From Actinomyces capricornis (lineage in GTDB: Bacteria > Actinomycetota > Actinomycetes > Actinomycetales > Actinomycetaceae), in the NCBI RefSeq assembly GCF_019974135.1, contig NZ_AP025017.1, positions 1,426,001 through 1,490,000 on the forward strand: a DNA stretch of 64,000 nt. Reading direction: 5' to 3'. Below are positions 26,255 through 35,316 of this stretch, one piece after another; within the stretch, counting starts at the first letter, position 1, and every line of letters starts with the position of its first letter. Below the pieces are notes generated by a model that was given only the letters and a program-made list of their open reading frames with translations, was not told the DNA's origin and searched no databases. The translations under genes and the position numbers were made by a program.

Positions 26255-26932
26255 TCAGGCGGCCTGTGGCTGGGGCCAGGGGGCGGGGCTCTGCTGAGGC
26301 CAGGCGGTGGGGTGGGGCGGTCGCTGGTCGGGCCAAGGGCGGGGGTCGGGTGCCGAGGAGGTGCGGGTGGTGCGGGGAAGCTGGAGGCGCACGTCGACCT
26401 GGGTGGTGTCGTTGACCAGGTCGAGGCGCTGGATCTCCAGGTAGCGGACCCGGGCGCCCAGGGTCCGCTCCAGGTGCTCGGTCAGCTGTCGCTCATCGCT
26501 GATGGCGCGGTCCAGGAGGATGACCTGGTGGCGGTGGCGGCGCATGAGGGCGGGGTGGTCCCCGATCCACAGGGAGGCCACGACCAGCGCCATGAGGGCC
26601 GCATCAAGGGGGAGTGGGGCGGTCTGGATGCCGCCGAGCAGACCCAGGGCCAGGGCGGCGAAGAAGTAGGCGACCTCGTGCTGGCTCAACTGGGTGGAGC
26701 GCAGGCGGATGATGGACAGCACGCCGAACAGGCCCAGCCCCAGGCCGGCGCCGATATCCGCGGTGGACAGCAGGAGGGTGACGGCCAGGACCCCGATGTT
26801 GACGCCGATGTAGGCGGCGATGAGGTCCTTGCGGCGGTGGCGGCGTGAGTAGAGCACTCCCACCAGAACGGTGAGGGCCACCAGGTCGGCGGCGATGTGG
26901 CTCAGAGGCGTAACTAATGAGGACAGGGACAT
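26255..26932 (-). CDS. DUF4956 membrane protein, copy 2
   Basis: A 225-residue paralogue of the 24292 protein. The membrane core (RKDLIAAYIGVNIGVLAVTLLLSTADI, FGVLSIIRLRSTQLSQHEVAYFFAALALGLLGG) and the HRHQVILLDRAISDE segment are almost the same, while the last 40 residues are Pro/Gln/Trp-rich and unique. Start ATG 26932 follows AGGAG at 8 nt. Its upstream region is unusually AT-rich for this genome. High identity of the cores suggests recent duplication or gene conversion. Confidence 0.85.
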   Translation of the reverse strand: MSLSSLVTPLSHIAADLVALTVLVGVLYSRRHRRKDLIAAYIGVNIGVLAVTLLLSTADIGAGLGLGLFGVLSIIRLRSTQLSQHEVAYFFAALALGLLGGIQTAPLPLDAALMALVVASLWIGDHPALMRRHRHQVILLDRAISDERQLTEHLERTLGARVRYLEIQRLDLVNDTTQVDVRLQLPRTTRTSSAPDPRPWPDQRPPHPTAWPQQSPAPWPQPQAA

Positions 26933-27676
26933 ATTGGGGCTCCTACGGTCGGGTTGGGGGGAACCGTTGGTGTGACGGGAACTAGCGAGGCGAACCTAAG
27001 GAGTCTTTCTATGAAAAACATGAGGAAAAACTGTAAAGATCTCCTGAAGAGAGCGTACAAGATCCCTGATTTCCTTGTAATCTCAACGCAAAACCCTTCC
27101 TGGGAATCCTCTCCTGGAGTCGGTAGTTTCCATATCAATAAATTTCCTGTGCGAGTTCGCGAGGGTGGTAGGGGCCTTGGGGTCGGTCCCGGCGGCTGCA
27201 TGGCCCTGCGACCGCGCGGCGCGCGGGGCGGCGATGGGGTGGCGACACGCGGAGGGCGCGCTGTGACGTAAACGAGATTGAGCGACTTGTCCCCAGATCT
27301 GTGACGGCGGTGGATGGCGCAGGCCGATGGGGCTGTGGTCACGGGCGCCCTGTTCGTGTCGTACCCCTGCAGGACCATGGTTCTGCGGATCGGCGCAGGG
27401 GTCCTCCGGGTGGGGGGCGCCGTGCGCGGAGGAGCTGTCCACGACTCCTCCACAGGCGGTCCCGGAACTATCCACAAGCAGGAGGATGTTGTGCACAGGT
27501 CGGCGCTAGACACAGCATGTTGGGGTGGTGGACCCGGTGGACCCCTAGGGGTAGTGTCTTGTCTCGCGGGGCCACCATGGCCTTCCGCGAATGACAAGCG
27601 TGTGGTTACACCAGTGCCATCCCCTTGCGGGGGCGAGGCGCCGGGGTCGCCACCGGAACCCGAGGGAGAGGCCACC
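26933..27676. other. Long intergenic region, AT-rich part and nrdH leader
   Basis: No confident gene. 26990-27150 is AT-rich compared with its surroundings and should hold the promoter for the minus-strand DUF4956/VTC operon. A small plus-strand reading frame from ATG 27011 (SD AAGGAG at 26998-27003, up to 86 codons) is open but becomes low-complexity and is doubtful. AGGCGAACCTAA (26988-26999) resembles one half of the DtxR/IdeR iron box. 27500-27676 is the nrdHIE leader with candidate NrdR boxes and a CCCCTTGCGGGG mini-hairpin near 27620. Confidence 0.5.
27510..27557 (+). promoter_or_regulatory. Candidate NrdR box pair upstream of nrdH
   Basis: ACACAGCATGTTGGGG (27510-27525) and CCCCTAGGGGTAGTGT (27542-27557) each match about 10 of 16 positions of the NrdR consensus acaCwAtATaTwGtgt and are spaced 32 nt start to start, close to the three-turn spacing of known paired NrdR boxes. 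NrdR represses ribonucleotide reductase operons. No nrdR gene is in the window. The match is moderate. Confidence 0.35.
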
Positions 27677-27919
27677 ATGGCGATCACCGTCTACAGCAAG
27701 CCCAACTGCGTCCAGTGCACTGCGACCTACCGTGCGCTGGACAAGGCCGGCCTGTCCTACGAGGTCGTGGACATCTCCCTGGACGCCGAGGCCCTGGAGC
27801 AGGTCAAGTCCCTCGGCTACGCCCAGGCGCCCGTGGTCATGGCCGGCGGTGAGCACTGGTCCGGCTTCCGCCCGGACAAGATCAAGGTCCTGGCCGCCCT
27901 TGAGGCGGTTGCGGTCTGA
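27677..27919 (+). CDS. nrdH: NrdH glutaredoxin-like electron donor
   Basis: An 80-residue redoxin with the active site CVQC (residues 11-14) in [16 protein letters not shown], and the NrdH-specific C-terminal WSGFRPDKI. It passes electrons from thioredoxin reductase to class Ib ribonucleotide reductase NrdE. The frame is open from 27314, but ATG 27677 with GGGAGAG upstream gives the family length. It heads nrdHIE: nrdI begins 19 nt later. The sister gene nrdF is 32 kb away at 59929. Confidence 0.95.
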   Translation: MAITVYSKPNCVQCTATYRALDKAGLSYEVVDISLDAEALEQVKSLGYAQAPVVMAGGEHWSGFRPDKIKVLAALEAVAV

Positions 27920-27938
27920 TCCTGAGGGCCGGCGCCCG

Positions 27939-28358
27939 GTGAGCACGGCACGCGAGGGGCCCTTCCTGGTCTACTTCTCCTCCACCTCGGAGAACACGCA
28001 CCGGTTCGTCGGGAAGCTGGGCATCCCGGCGGTGCGCATCCCTTTGCGGCGCACCGAGGCGCCGGTGACGGTGGACCGCGAGTACGTTCTCGTGGTGCCC
28101 ACCTACGGCGGCGGGGCCGTCAAGGGGGCGGTGCCCAAGCAGGTGATCGCCTTCCTCAACGATCCGCACAATCGTGGCCTGTGCCGCGGCGTTATCGCCT
28201 CGGGCAACACGAACTTCGGCCGGGCCTACTGCCTGGCCGGTGACATCATCGCCAGCAAGCTCGGCGTGCCCCTCCTCTACCGCTATGAGCTGCTGGGCAC
28301 TCCCACTGACGTCGCGCGCGTCACTCAAGGATTGGAAGACTTTTGGCAGAAACGCTGA
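27939..28358 (+). CDS. nrdI: NrdI flavodoxin-like protein
   Basis: A 139-residue flavodoxin that supplies oxidant for assembly of the dimanganese-tyrosyl radical cofactor of NrdF. FMN-binding loops are [20 protein letters not shown] and [10 protein letters not shown]. Start GTG 27939 follows GAGGGC at about 9 nt; the upstream part of the frame overlaps nrdH and is not coding. The gene end overlaps nrdE by 16 nt, so NrdE translation is probably coupled to it. Confidence 0.93.
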   Translation: MSTAREGPFLVYFSSTSENTHRFVGKLGIPAVRIPLRRTEAPVTVDREYVLVVPTYGGGAVKGAVPKQVIAFLNDPHNRGLCRGVIASGNTNFGRAYCLAGDIIASKLGVPLLYRYELLGTPTDVARVTQGLEDFWQKR

Positions 28359-30499
28359 CGGACACCGGCTCTGAGACCGTGTCCTCCCCGGAGCTGGACT
28401 ACCACGCGCTCAATGCGAAGCTCAACCTCTACGACGCGAACGGGCTCATCCAGTTCGACGCCGACCGGGAGGCCGCCCGCCAGTACTTCCTCCAGCACGT
28501 CAACCAGAACACTGTCTTCTTCCATGATCTGGAGGAGAAGCTCGAGTACCTGGTCACCGAGGGCTACTACGAGGGCCACATCCTGGACAAGTACTCCCCC
28601 GCCTTCGTCAAGAGCGCCTTCAAGGCCGCCTACGCCCATAAGTTCCGCTTCGAGACCTTCCTGGGCGCCTTCAAGTACTACACCTCCTACACGCTCAAGA
28701 CCTTCGACGGCAAGCGCTACCTGGAGCGCTTCGAGGATCGGGTCGCGATGGTGGCCCTGACCCTGGCCGACGGCGATGAGCAGCTGGCCCTGGACCTCAT
28801 CGAGGAGATGATGACCGGTCGCTTCCAGCCTGCCACCCCCACCTTCCTCAACGAGGGCAAGGCCCAGCGCGGGGAGCCGGTCTCCTGCTTCCTGGTGCGC
28901 ATCGAGGACAACATGGAGTCCATCGCCCGGGGTATCAACTCCGCCCTCCAGCTGTCCAAGCGCGGTGGGGGAGTGGCCCTGCTGCTGAGCAACCTGCGGG
29001 AGATGGGGGCGCCCATCAAGCGCATCGAGAACCAGTCCAGTGGCGTCATCCCAGTGATGAAGCTGCTGGAGGACTCCTTCTCCTACGCCAACCAGCTCGG
29101 TGCCCGCCAGGGCGCGGGGGCGGTGTACCTGCACGCCCACCACCCCGACATCATGCGCTTCCTGGACACCAAGCGCGAGAACGCCGATGAGAAGATCCGG
29201 ATCAAGACCCTGTCCCTGGGCGTGGTCATCCCGGATATCACCTTCGAGCTGGCCCGCAACAACGAGGACATGTACCTCTTCAGCCCCTACGACGTCGAGC
29301 GCGTCTACGGCATGCCCTTCTCTGAGGTCAACGTCACCGAGAAGTACCGGGAGATGGTGGACGACGGGCGCATCAAGAAGAAGAAGATCAACGCCCGCAC
29401 CTTCTTCCAGACCCTGGCCGAGATCCAGTTCGAGTCCGGCTACCCGTATGTGATGTTCGAGGACACGGTCAACCGGGCCAACCCGATCAAGGGCAAGGTG
29501 GTCATGTCCAACCTGTGCTCGGAGATCCTCCAGGTCTCCGAGGCCAGCACGCTCAACGAGGACCTCACCTTCGCCCACGTGGGCAAGGACATCTCCTGCA
29601 ACCTGGGATCGCTCAACATCGCCAAGACGATGGACTCCCCGGACTTCGCCCGCACCATCCGCACCGCGGTGCGCGGCCTGACGGCGGTCAGCGACCAGAC
29701 GCACCTGCCCAGCGTGCCCTCCATCGACCGGGGCAACCACGAGTCGCACGCGATCGGGCTGGGGCAGATGAACCTGCACGGCTTCCTGGCGCGTGAGCGC
29801 ATCCACTACGGCTCCGAGGAGGGCCTGGACTTCACCAACGTCTACTTCGCCTGCGTGCTCTATGCGGCCCTGACGGCGTCGAACGAGATGGCGGTGGAGC
29901 GCGGGCAGAGCTTCGTGGGCTTCGAGGACTCGACCTACGCCAGTGGGGAGTTCTTCGAGAAGTACACGACGCAGGACTTCGTGCCCGTGACCGAGCGGGT
30001 GCGCGAGCTGTTCGAGAAGTCATCGGTCAAGGTTCCCACCCGCGAGGACTGGGCCGAGCTGGCGGAGAAGGTGAAGAAGGGGGGTCTGTACAACCGCAAC
30101 CTGCAGGCGGTGCCGCCCACGGGCTCGATCTCCTACATCAACAACTCGACCTCCTCGATCCACCCGATCGTGGCCAAGGTGGAGATCCGCAAGGAGGGCA
30201 AGATCGGGCGGGTCTACTACCCGGCGCCCTTCATGACGAACGACAACCTGGAGTTCTACCGGGACGCCTACGAGATCGGCCCCGAGAAGATCATCGACAC
30301 CTACGCGGCGGCCACCCAGCATGTGGACCAGGGGCTGAGCCTGACCCTGTTCTTCCCGGACACCGCCACCACGCGCGATGTCAACCGCGCCCAGATCTAC
30401 GCCTGGCGCAAGGGCATCAAGACCCTCTACTACATCCGTCTGCGCCAGGCCGCCCTGGTGGGCACCGAGGTCGAGGGCTGCGTGTCCTGCATGCTGTGA
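28343..30499 (+). CDS. nrdE: Class Ib ribonucleoside-diphosphate reductase, alpha subunit
   Basis: A 718-residue class Ib catalytic subunit converting NDPs to dNDPs. Visible features are the N-terminal [24 protein letters not shown] typical of NrdE (no ATP cone), [22 protein letters not shown] (active-site Cys), [36 protein letters not shown] and the redox tail CVSC (Cys713, Cys716) reduced by NrdH. The start is TTG 28343, inside nrdI, after AAGGATTGGAAG; a later GTG at 28379 is less likely. It requires NrdF, encoded at 59929. Confidence 0.96.
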   Translation: MAETLTDTGSETVSSPELDYHALNAKLNLYDANGLIQFDADREAARQYFLQHVNQNTVFFHDLEEKLEYLVTEGYYEGHILDKYSPAFVKSAFKAAYAHKFRFETFLGAFKYYTSYTLKTFDGKRYLERFEDRVAMVALTLADGDEQLALDLIEEMMTGRFQPATPTFLNEGKAQRGEPVSCFLVRIEDNMESIARGINSALQLSKRGGGVALLLSNLREMGAPIKRIENQSSGVIPVMKLLEDSFSYANQLGARQGAGAVYLHAHHPDIMRFLDTKRENADEKIRIKTLSLGVVIPDITFELARNNEDMYLFSPYDVERVYGMPFSEVNVTEKYREMVDDGRIKKKKINARTFFQTLAEIQFESGYPYVMFEDTVNRANPIKGKVVMSNLCSEILQVSEASTLNEDLTFAHVGKDISCNLGSLNIAKTMDSPDFARTIRTAVRGLTAVSDQTHLPSVPSIDRGNHESHAIGLGQMNLHGFLARERIHYGSEEGLDFTNVYFACVLYAALTASNEMAVERGQSFVGFEDSTYASGEFFEKYTTQDFVPVTERVRELFEKSSVKVPTREDWAELAEKVKKGGLYNRNLQAVPPTGSISYINNSTSSIHPIVAKVEIRKEGKIGRVYYPAPFMTNDNLEFYRDAYEIGPEKIIDTYAAATQHVDQGLSLTLFFPDTATTRDVNRAQIYAWRKGIKTLYYIRLRQAALVGTEVEGCVSCML

Positions 30500-30590
30500 T
30501 CCGGCCGGGAAGCGGTCCCTGGAGCGTGCCCCTCGTAGCGGCAAGTGCCTCTGGAGGGAATCCGTAGGCGGTCGTCAGGGCGTGTCATCA

Positions 30591-30613
30591 GTCGATTGGA
30601 TAGTCCAGTCGAC
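30591..30613. repeat. 23-bp imperfect palindrome downstream of nrdE
   Basis: A dyad centred at 30602, GTCGATTGGA and TCCAGTCGAC flanking TAG, with 9 of 11 pairs matching. It lies in the gap 30500-30792 at the boundary where GC content drops. It may be an operator for the 30793 gene, or a remnant of an integration site; nothing else is evident in the gap. Confidence 0.4.
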
Positions 30614-30792
30614 CTAGGAACTCTCGTCCGCCGATGTGGCAAGGTGGAGTCAGTGACGAGCATCGGAGATCGGCTAGGAAAATGACGCTCCCGCGCCTCG
30701 ATAGTGCCGGATGGCAGTGACTGTCGTCGATTATGCCGATGCCATGTTCATCTCGACTGTCCACAGATGCTCGACTTGAAGGCGGGATTGGC

Positions 30793-31545
30793 ATGCCTGA
30801 ATCTGATAGCGCCCATGGCATTTCTGGGCATTATGCGGCCGGAGGACTTCAGTGGCAGTTTGATCTCGCGCGATATGTTCGTAGCGAGATAGCGACGGTG
30901 ATGGATTTTCTTGACACGCTACCGGACTCCTCATTGTCCGGTCTCGATGTGCTTGAATTCGTATCCGAATCCTACTATGCGATGCTTCCGGATCATGCGA
31001 GCGACTACCGAGTGGTAGTCATCGATATTGACGGCGGGATGCTCGAGGAGCCGCCAGTCCAGCGCATTGAGGGGCAGCAGGAGCGAAGGTCGTATGTGAA
31101 GGCGGAGGCTATGAGCGCCGCCATGCGTTATCACGCTACTCGTTTCAAGGCGGTATGCATCCTCAGTGGTTCCATCGCCTCTCTCACCCCGGGTGAGCGT
31201 CTGAGGGTGATGAGGCGAGCCGCTGGGTGCCTGCCATTAGGTGGTGTCTTCATTGCCTCTGTCGAATATGTGCTCCCGCAGGCGCCTCCCACCCACATCG
31301 TTCGACTCCACTCCGACGCAGAGTTGATCGATGAGACCGATCACCGGAATCGCACCTGGCGAAGAATCCTGCGCCGCGGATCGCAGGAGTGGATATCTGA
31401 GTTTCATCTGGTCACGCCCGAGGATCTCGCGCACGATATCCGCACTACAGGCATGACCGTCGTCAAGCAGCAATCAACCCCAGATCCCGACCATCCCTTC
31501 CTTATCAGGGTAGTACTCGGCGCTATCAACCCGGCGGTGTCATAG
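30793..31545 (+). CDS. Class I methyltransferase-like protein (degenerate)
   Basis: A 251-residue protein. The middle resembles the C-terminal half of a Rossmann methyltransferase fold: YRVVVIDID (strand 2 acidic end), FKAVCILSGSIASLTPGERLRVMRRAAGCLPLGGVFIASVEY (strands 4 and 5). The expected glycine-rich SAM loop is replaced by LDVLEFVSESYYAML, so cofactor binding is uncertain. Similar methyltransferases occur in some RiPP clusters, but the lanthipeptide genes are 11 kb away. GC content is lower than in nrdE, a sign of different origin. ATG 30793 is preferred to 30733 by spacing to GGCGGGA; neither is strong. Confidence 0.55.
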   Translation: MPESDSAHGISGHYAAGGLQWQFDLARYVRSEIATVMDFLDTLPDSSLSGLDVLEFVSESYYAMLPDHASDYRVVVIDIDGGMLEEPPVQRIEGQQERRSYVKAEAMSAAMRYHATRFKAVCILSGSIASLTPGERLRVMRRAAGCLPLGGVFIASVEYVLPQAPPTHIVRLHSDAELIDETDHRNRTWRRILRRGSQEWISEFHLVTPEDLAHDIRTTGMTVVKQQSTPDPDHPFLIRVVLGAINPAVS

Positions 31546-31581
31546 GGTCGTAGTAGCAGTGCTGGTTGGGGGTGGGAGGCT

Positions 31582-32016
31582 GTGCTGGATGGGGTGCTGA
31601 CGATGATGGATCGGGCTGCGATCGCGCGGGGGCTGGAGTCGGGGTGGTTGTTGTGCAGGGTCGCTGAGCGGATCGGTGGTGATGTCTCAGTGGTATTGCG
31701 GGAGATCGCTGGCAATCGCAGGGCTTGTGGGTACCGGCCCGTGGGTGCGGACGTGGCGGCCCAGCGGCGCAGGGCGCGCCCCCAGGGCTTGCAAGGTCGA
31801 TGCCTGCCCGGCCCAGGTGGGCCAGGGTGCTGGCCGGCCCTGGCGCGCCCGATGCTGGCCGCGTCAGATCCGCGGGGCGGCTGCGAGCCAGGCCCGCTGA
31901 TGAGAGGCTCGAGGCCCTGGCAAAGGAGGTTCCCCCAGAGGCGATGGGAGCGGTTGCCTCGGGTGAAGCGATTTACGCCCGGGGGGCTGCGCTATGCCAC
32001 GGGCGAGGCTGCGTGA
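31582..32016 (+). pseudogene. IS30-family transposase, 5' remnant
   Basis: The N-terminal helix-turn-helix of an IS30 transposase is readable from about 31606: MDRAAIARGLESGWLLCRVAERIGG...VLREIAGN, then YRPVGADVAAQRRRARP. After that the match breaks down across frames. The 3' half of the same kind of transposase lies at 33537-34044, with a degenerate IS256-type element between. No function is expected. Confidence 0.65.
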
Positions 32017-32072
32017 GCACGGGATCATGCCGCGGTGGGGCGCACCCGGCGCCGGCCTCGCCGGAGCCTGTC

Positions 32073-33497
32073 AAGTTTTCTGTGTAAGCGGGTGGGTTAG
32101 AGGTAGGGCTTGATGCGGTCGGGGTAGGCGGTGGTGAGTTGGGCCAGGGCCTGCTTCCAACTGGTGACCTTGGAGCCCTCGACGAGGCGGGGTTTGGCTC
32201 TTCGGTCGTTGGGCTTCTTGCCTTTGTCCTTGTCTCGCTGGTGGGCTCTGTTGTCCTCGATGTCGCAGATGGTCAGCCACAGCAGCTTGGTGGCGGCTTC
32301 GTCGGAAGGGAAGTGGCCTCGGTTCTTGGTGACCTTGCGCCGCTGGTAGTTCAGCGACTCGATACTATTAGTGGTGTAGATCACTCGTCGCAGGGCCGGG
32401 GGGAAAGCCAGGAAAGGGGTGAACCGTTCCCAAGCCCGCTCCCAGGTCGCCGCGGTCTGGGGGTACTTACCGCCCAGGTCGCTGGAGGCGAAGTCCTCCA
32501 GGGCCTGCCAGGCGGCCTCCTGATTGGGGGCGGTGTAGACCGGCTTGAGGGCCGCGGCGACCTTCCTGCGATCGGCGTAGGACACAAAGCGCATGGAGGC
32601 CCTGATCAGGTGGTACCCGCGCAGGTCTGGACCACTGAGTCGGGCCAGGTCGCTTCGATGGCCTCGGGCAGGCCTGTTAGCCCGTCACAGCATACGATCA
32701 GCACGTCGTCGATGCCGCGGTTGGCCAGATCGGCGCATACGTGGGCCCAGAAGGAGGCTCCCTCGTCGGCCCGGGGCCCAGATGCTTAAGGCACATGCTT
32801 GATGCCCTCCATATCCACGCCGATGGCGATATGAGCGGCACGATTGGCCACCCGATTGCCCTGGCGGATCTTGATCCTGATGGCATCCAGGTAGACCACC
32901 GGGTAGAAGGCCTCCAGCGGGCGCTGCTGCCAGTCCATGACCGCCCCAGCGCACCGCGTCAGTGATCTTGGAGATCGTCGCACTGGACAGGTCCACCCCC
33001 AGCGTCTTACGCAGGTGATGGGAGATGTCGCGCACTTCTCAATCCCCCCGGGCGTACCAGGCCTGGTGATTCACACGCATCCAACCCGTCCATCGGGCGC
33101 TGGCCCTTGCGCACCAGGCGCGGGGTAAAGCTCCCCGCCCGGTCCCGGGGGACCTCGATCTCGAAGGGACCGACCTCAGAGTCAACGGTCTTAGTGGTGG
33201 TGCCATTGCGGGCGTTACCCCTGGCCTCGGTGGTGGGCTCGCCCTTGGCATAGCCCAGGTGGTCACCTGGCTCGGCGCGCAGCCCGGCCTCCAAGGACTC
33301 CTTGAGCAGTGCGGGCAGCAGCCCGTCCTGGCCGGTCAGAGGCGTCGAGCCCTCACGGATCTGGGCCAACAGCCCATCAAGAGCACCACAGTCCCGAAGC
33401 TCAGCAGCCACCTGAGCACCAGAAGCAGGAACAGTCTTGTCATCCATCACAGTCATCAGTGTGCCAGTCCTTCCAAGAGGGCTTACACAGAACAGTT
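32073..33497 (-). mobile_element. Degenerate IS256-family insertion sequence
   Basis: Ends are marked by near-perfect inverted repeats, AAGTTTTCTGTGTAAGC at 32073-32089 and the complement of GCTTACACAGAACAGTT at 33481-33497 (15 of 17 matching). The size of about 1.43 kb is right for IS256. No target-site duplication can be seen. It separates the two IS30 remnants. The transposase inside is broken. Confidence 0.75.
32097..33456 (-). pseudogene. IS256 (mutator-type) transposase with several frameshifts
   Basis: Reading on the minus strand: residues from 33456 give the N-terminus (DDKTVPASGAQVAAELRDCG, LLKESLEAGLRAEPGDHLGYAKGEP, ARNGTTTKTV, EIEVPRDRAGSFTPRLVRKGQ). The frame then shifts near 33030 (RDISHHLRKTLGVDLSSATISKITDAV), again near 32960 (WQQRPLEAFYPVVYLDAIRIKIRQGNRVANRAAHIAIGVDMEG) and again near 32790 and 32690. 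The C-terminus (32594-32097: RRVIYTTNSIESLNYQRRKVTKNRGHFPSDEAATKLLWL) is in one piece. At least four frame changes make it inactive. Confidence 0.8.
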
Positions 33498-33499
33498 AA

Positions 33500-34045
33500 C
33501 ACGCCCCCTCGCCGATCCCTGGGTCAGCGCAAGGCCCCGATCATCGCCATGCCAGCCTCGGTGAGCCCCCTCCAGGAGGCCATCGATCGGCGGGTGGCGG
33601 GCCATTGGGAGGGCGAGGTGATCATCGAGGCCCACGGACCCAGCGCCCCGAGTCACCCCGGTGGAGGCCCGCCACCCGATTCCTGAGCATCCTGGCACTG
33701 CTCAAGGGAAAAGGACTCCACTGGCGTGTGGAGGCGCTGATTGATGAAGGGCACCCTGACGCCGGACCAGGGCAGCCAGATACACCGGCTACGCCGCCCT
33801 GTAGCGGGGCCACCGATATGCCGGTGTATCTCGCCGATCCCCACAGCCCATGGCAACCAGGATCCAACGAGAACACAGGTGGGCTGATCCGCCAGTACCT
33901 GCCCAAAGGCACCCCCATCCCCTAGCACCAGCCCTACCTGACCGCCATCGCCGAACGAGCACGGGTGAACGCCCCCGAGTGACCCTGGACTACCTCACCC
34001 CACACCAAGCCTTCGAACGCCCCCTCGCTGCGCCCACCCCTTGAC
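33500..34045 (+). pseudogene. IS30-family transposase, 3' remnant
   Basis: Scrambled over three frames, the catalytic half of an IS30 transposase is recognisable: [19 protein letters not shown] (first Asp region, with a changed residue) near 33580, [13 protein letters not shown] near 33680, [33 protein letters not shown] at 33820-33922 (the DDE Glu region) and LDYLTPHQAFE near 33985. A stop codon follows GTPIP. It is the counterpart of the 31582 remnant. Confidence 0.7.
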
Positions 34046-34107
34046 ACCAAGATCTCGCGATCCGCGCACACCTTGACGGCGCCGCTGCCCTAAGGTAGCA
34101 ATGACCC

Positions 34108-35316
34108 GTGAGGAGATCGGCTGACCTCCAGATAGCGCAGTCCCTGTGGCGGCGGGGGGTGCGCCTGTGGAGTGCAGCCCCGCTCCAGCAGAAGTACTCC
34201 TTAACCGGGCTTCTCCTCGGCTTGCTCAATCTTGTGCTCATGTTGATTTTCAACGGCCATCCCAGTCTGGAGCGCGTGATAATCATGATCGGGGGAGTGG
34301 CGTCACTGGCATTGATTCCCTTTCGCCCAGTAAAAGGGGCATTGATCTACCTGATTCTCTGGGTGGCTTCTCTTCTCCTCCCTGCTGCCGATATTGGCGA
34401 TATGGGAATACTGACGGCTATCTTCGGATTTCTCCTGGGTCGCTTTCTTGATTCGCGTCTTGCGTTCGTCCTCGCATCAACTATCCCCTTGTCCGTGCTC
34501 GCGCTGTACCCACAACATAGCGTTGCTGCATCCATCCTCTTGATTATTATCTGCCCGATTCTGCTGAGCATTATGCTACGGCGCACTGAAATAACGTGGC
34601 ATCAAGAGGTCTCTGTGGCCACCGAGCAATTGGCGGCTATCCGAACGGAGGTGGCCCGTGAGATGCATGATCTTGTTGCCTACTCGATGTCCCAAACGGC
34701 GTTGCGTGCGCAGCGTGCAGCTTCTGACCCATCCTATCCTCCGGCTGTGCGTCAGGAATTTGCTGCGATTGACGCAACTGCTTCCGACGCCCTTCATGAA
34801 TTACGACTTATTCTTCGGGTGCTCCGCACAGAGAAAGCGGGGGAGGAAGAGGCAGTAGCGTCCTCAGGCGAGCAGTTCGGTGGGCTCGGAACAGTCGTGC
34901 TTGACCTCAATAGTGTCGTGCGTGCGCTCGCCGATGACCTGGCCACTGCCGGCTATACTGTGAGTTACCAGGCTGTTGGCGATACTGACTGCGGTCGGCT
35001 CCAGGCCACGGCGCTGTCTCGTGTCGCTCGGGAGATGAGTTCCAACATCGTGCGACATGGAGACCCGGGCAAACCGGTCACCATCACGCTGGTTCGGGAT
35101 GTCAGGCAAGTTCGGCTGGTGATGACTAATGGAATCAGGAATCCTGACTCCCAGGATCTACCTTCTTCGGGCCAGGGAGTACTGGGCATGCGGGAGCGGT
35201 TGGAGGTGGTCGGCGGATCCTTGTCGACACTGGAGGATGATGGGGTGTGGATGGTGACCGCCTCCGTGCCGCTTCGCTCCTCAGCAACCTCAATCGCAAC
35301 GGAGGAACCCTCATGA
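34108..35316 (+). CDS. NarL-type sensor histidine kinase
   Basis: A 402-residue membrane kinase: four to five hydrophobic segments in residues 25-155, a HisKA_3 dimerisation domain with phospho-acceptor His187 in EVAREMHDLVAYSMSQTALRAQRA, and a degenerate HATPase domain (SRVAREMSSNIVRHG as N box, GVLGMRERLEVVGG as G box). It autophosphorylates and signals to the regulator encoded by the overlapping next gene. GC content is clearly below that of flanking chromosomal genes, indicating transfer. It lies between two insertion sequences, 6 kb from the lanthipeptide cluster, and may sense envelope stress or the peptide. Start is GTG 34108, after TAAGG. Confidence 0.88.
   Translation: MRRSADLQIAQSLWRRGVRLWSAAPLQQKYSLTGLLLGLLNLVLMLIFNGHPSLERVIIMIGGVASLALIPFRPVKGALIYLILWVASLLLPAADIGDMGILTAIFGFLLGRFLDSRLAFVLASTIPLSVLALYPQHSVAASILLIIICPILLSIMLRRTEITWHQEVSVATEQLAAIRTEVAREMHDLVAYSMSQTALRAQRAASDPSYPPAVRQEFAAIDATASDALHELRLILRVLRTEKAGEEEAVASSGEQFGGLGTVVLDLNSVVRALADDLATAGYTVSYQAVGDTDCGRLQATALSRVAREMSSNIVRHGDPGKPVTITLVRDVRQVRLVMTNGIRNPDSQDLPSSGQGVLGMRERLEVVGGSLSTLEDDGVWMVTASVPLRSSATSIATEEPS

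Noticed and set aside
27011..27271. 86-codon frame with AAGGAG ribosome site upstream of nrdH
   Set aside because: The first half is AT-rich promoter-like DNA and the second half Gly/Arg low complexity; no family resemblance. Kept only as a note in the intergenic entry.
27600..27676. Possible cobalamin riboswitch in the nrdH leader
   Set aside because: A CCAGTGCC stretch recalled the B12 box, but the conserved core pairs are not present.
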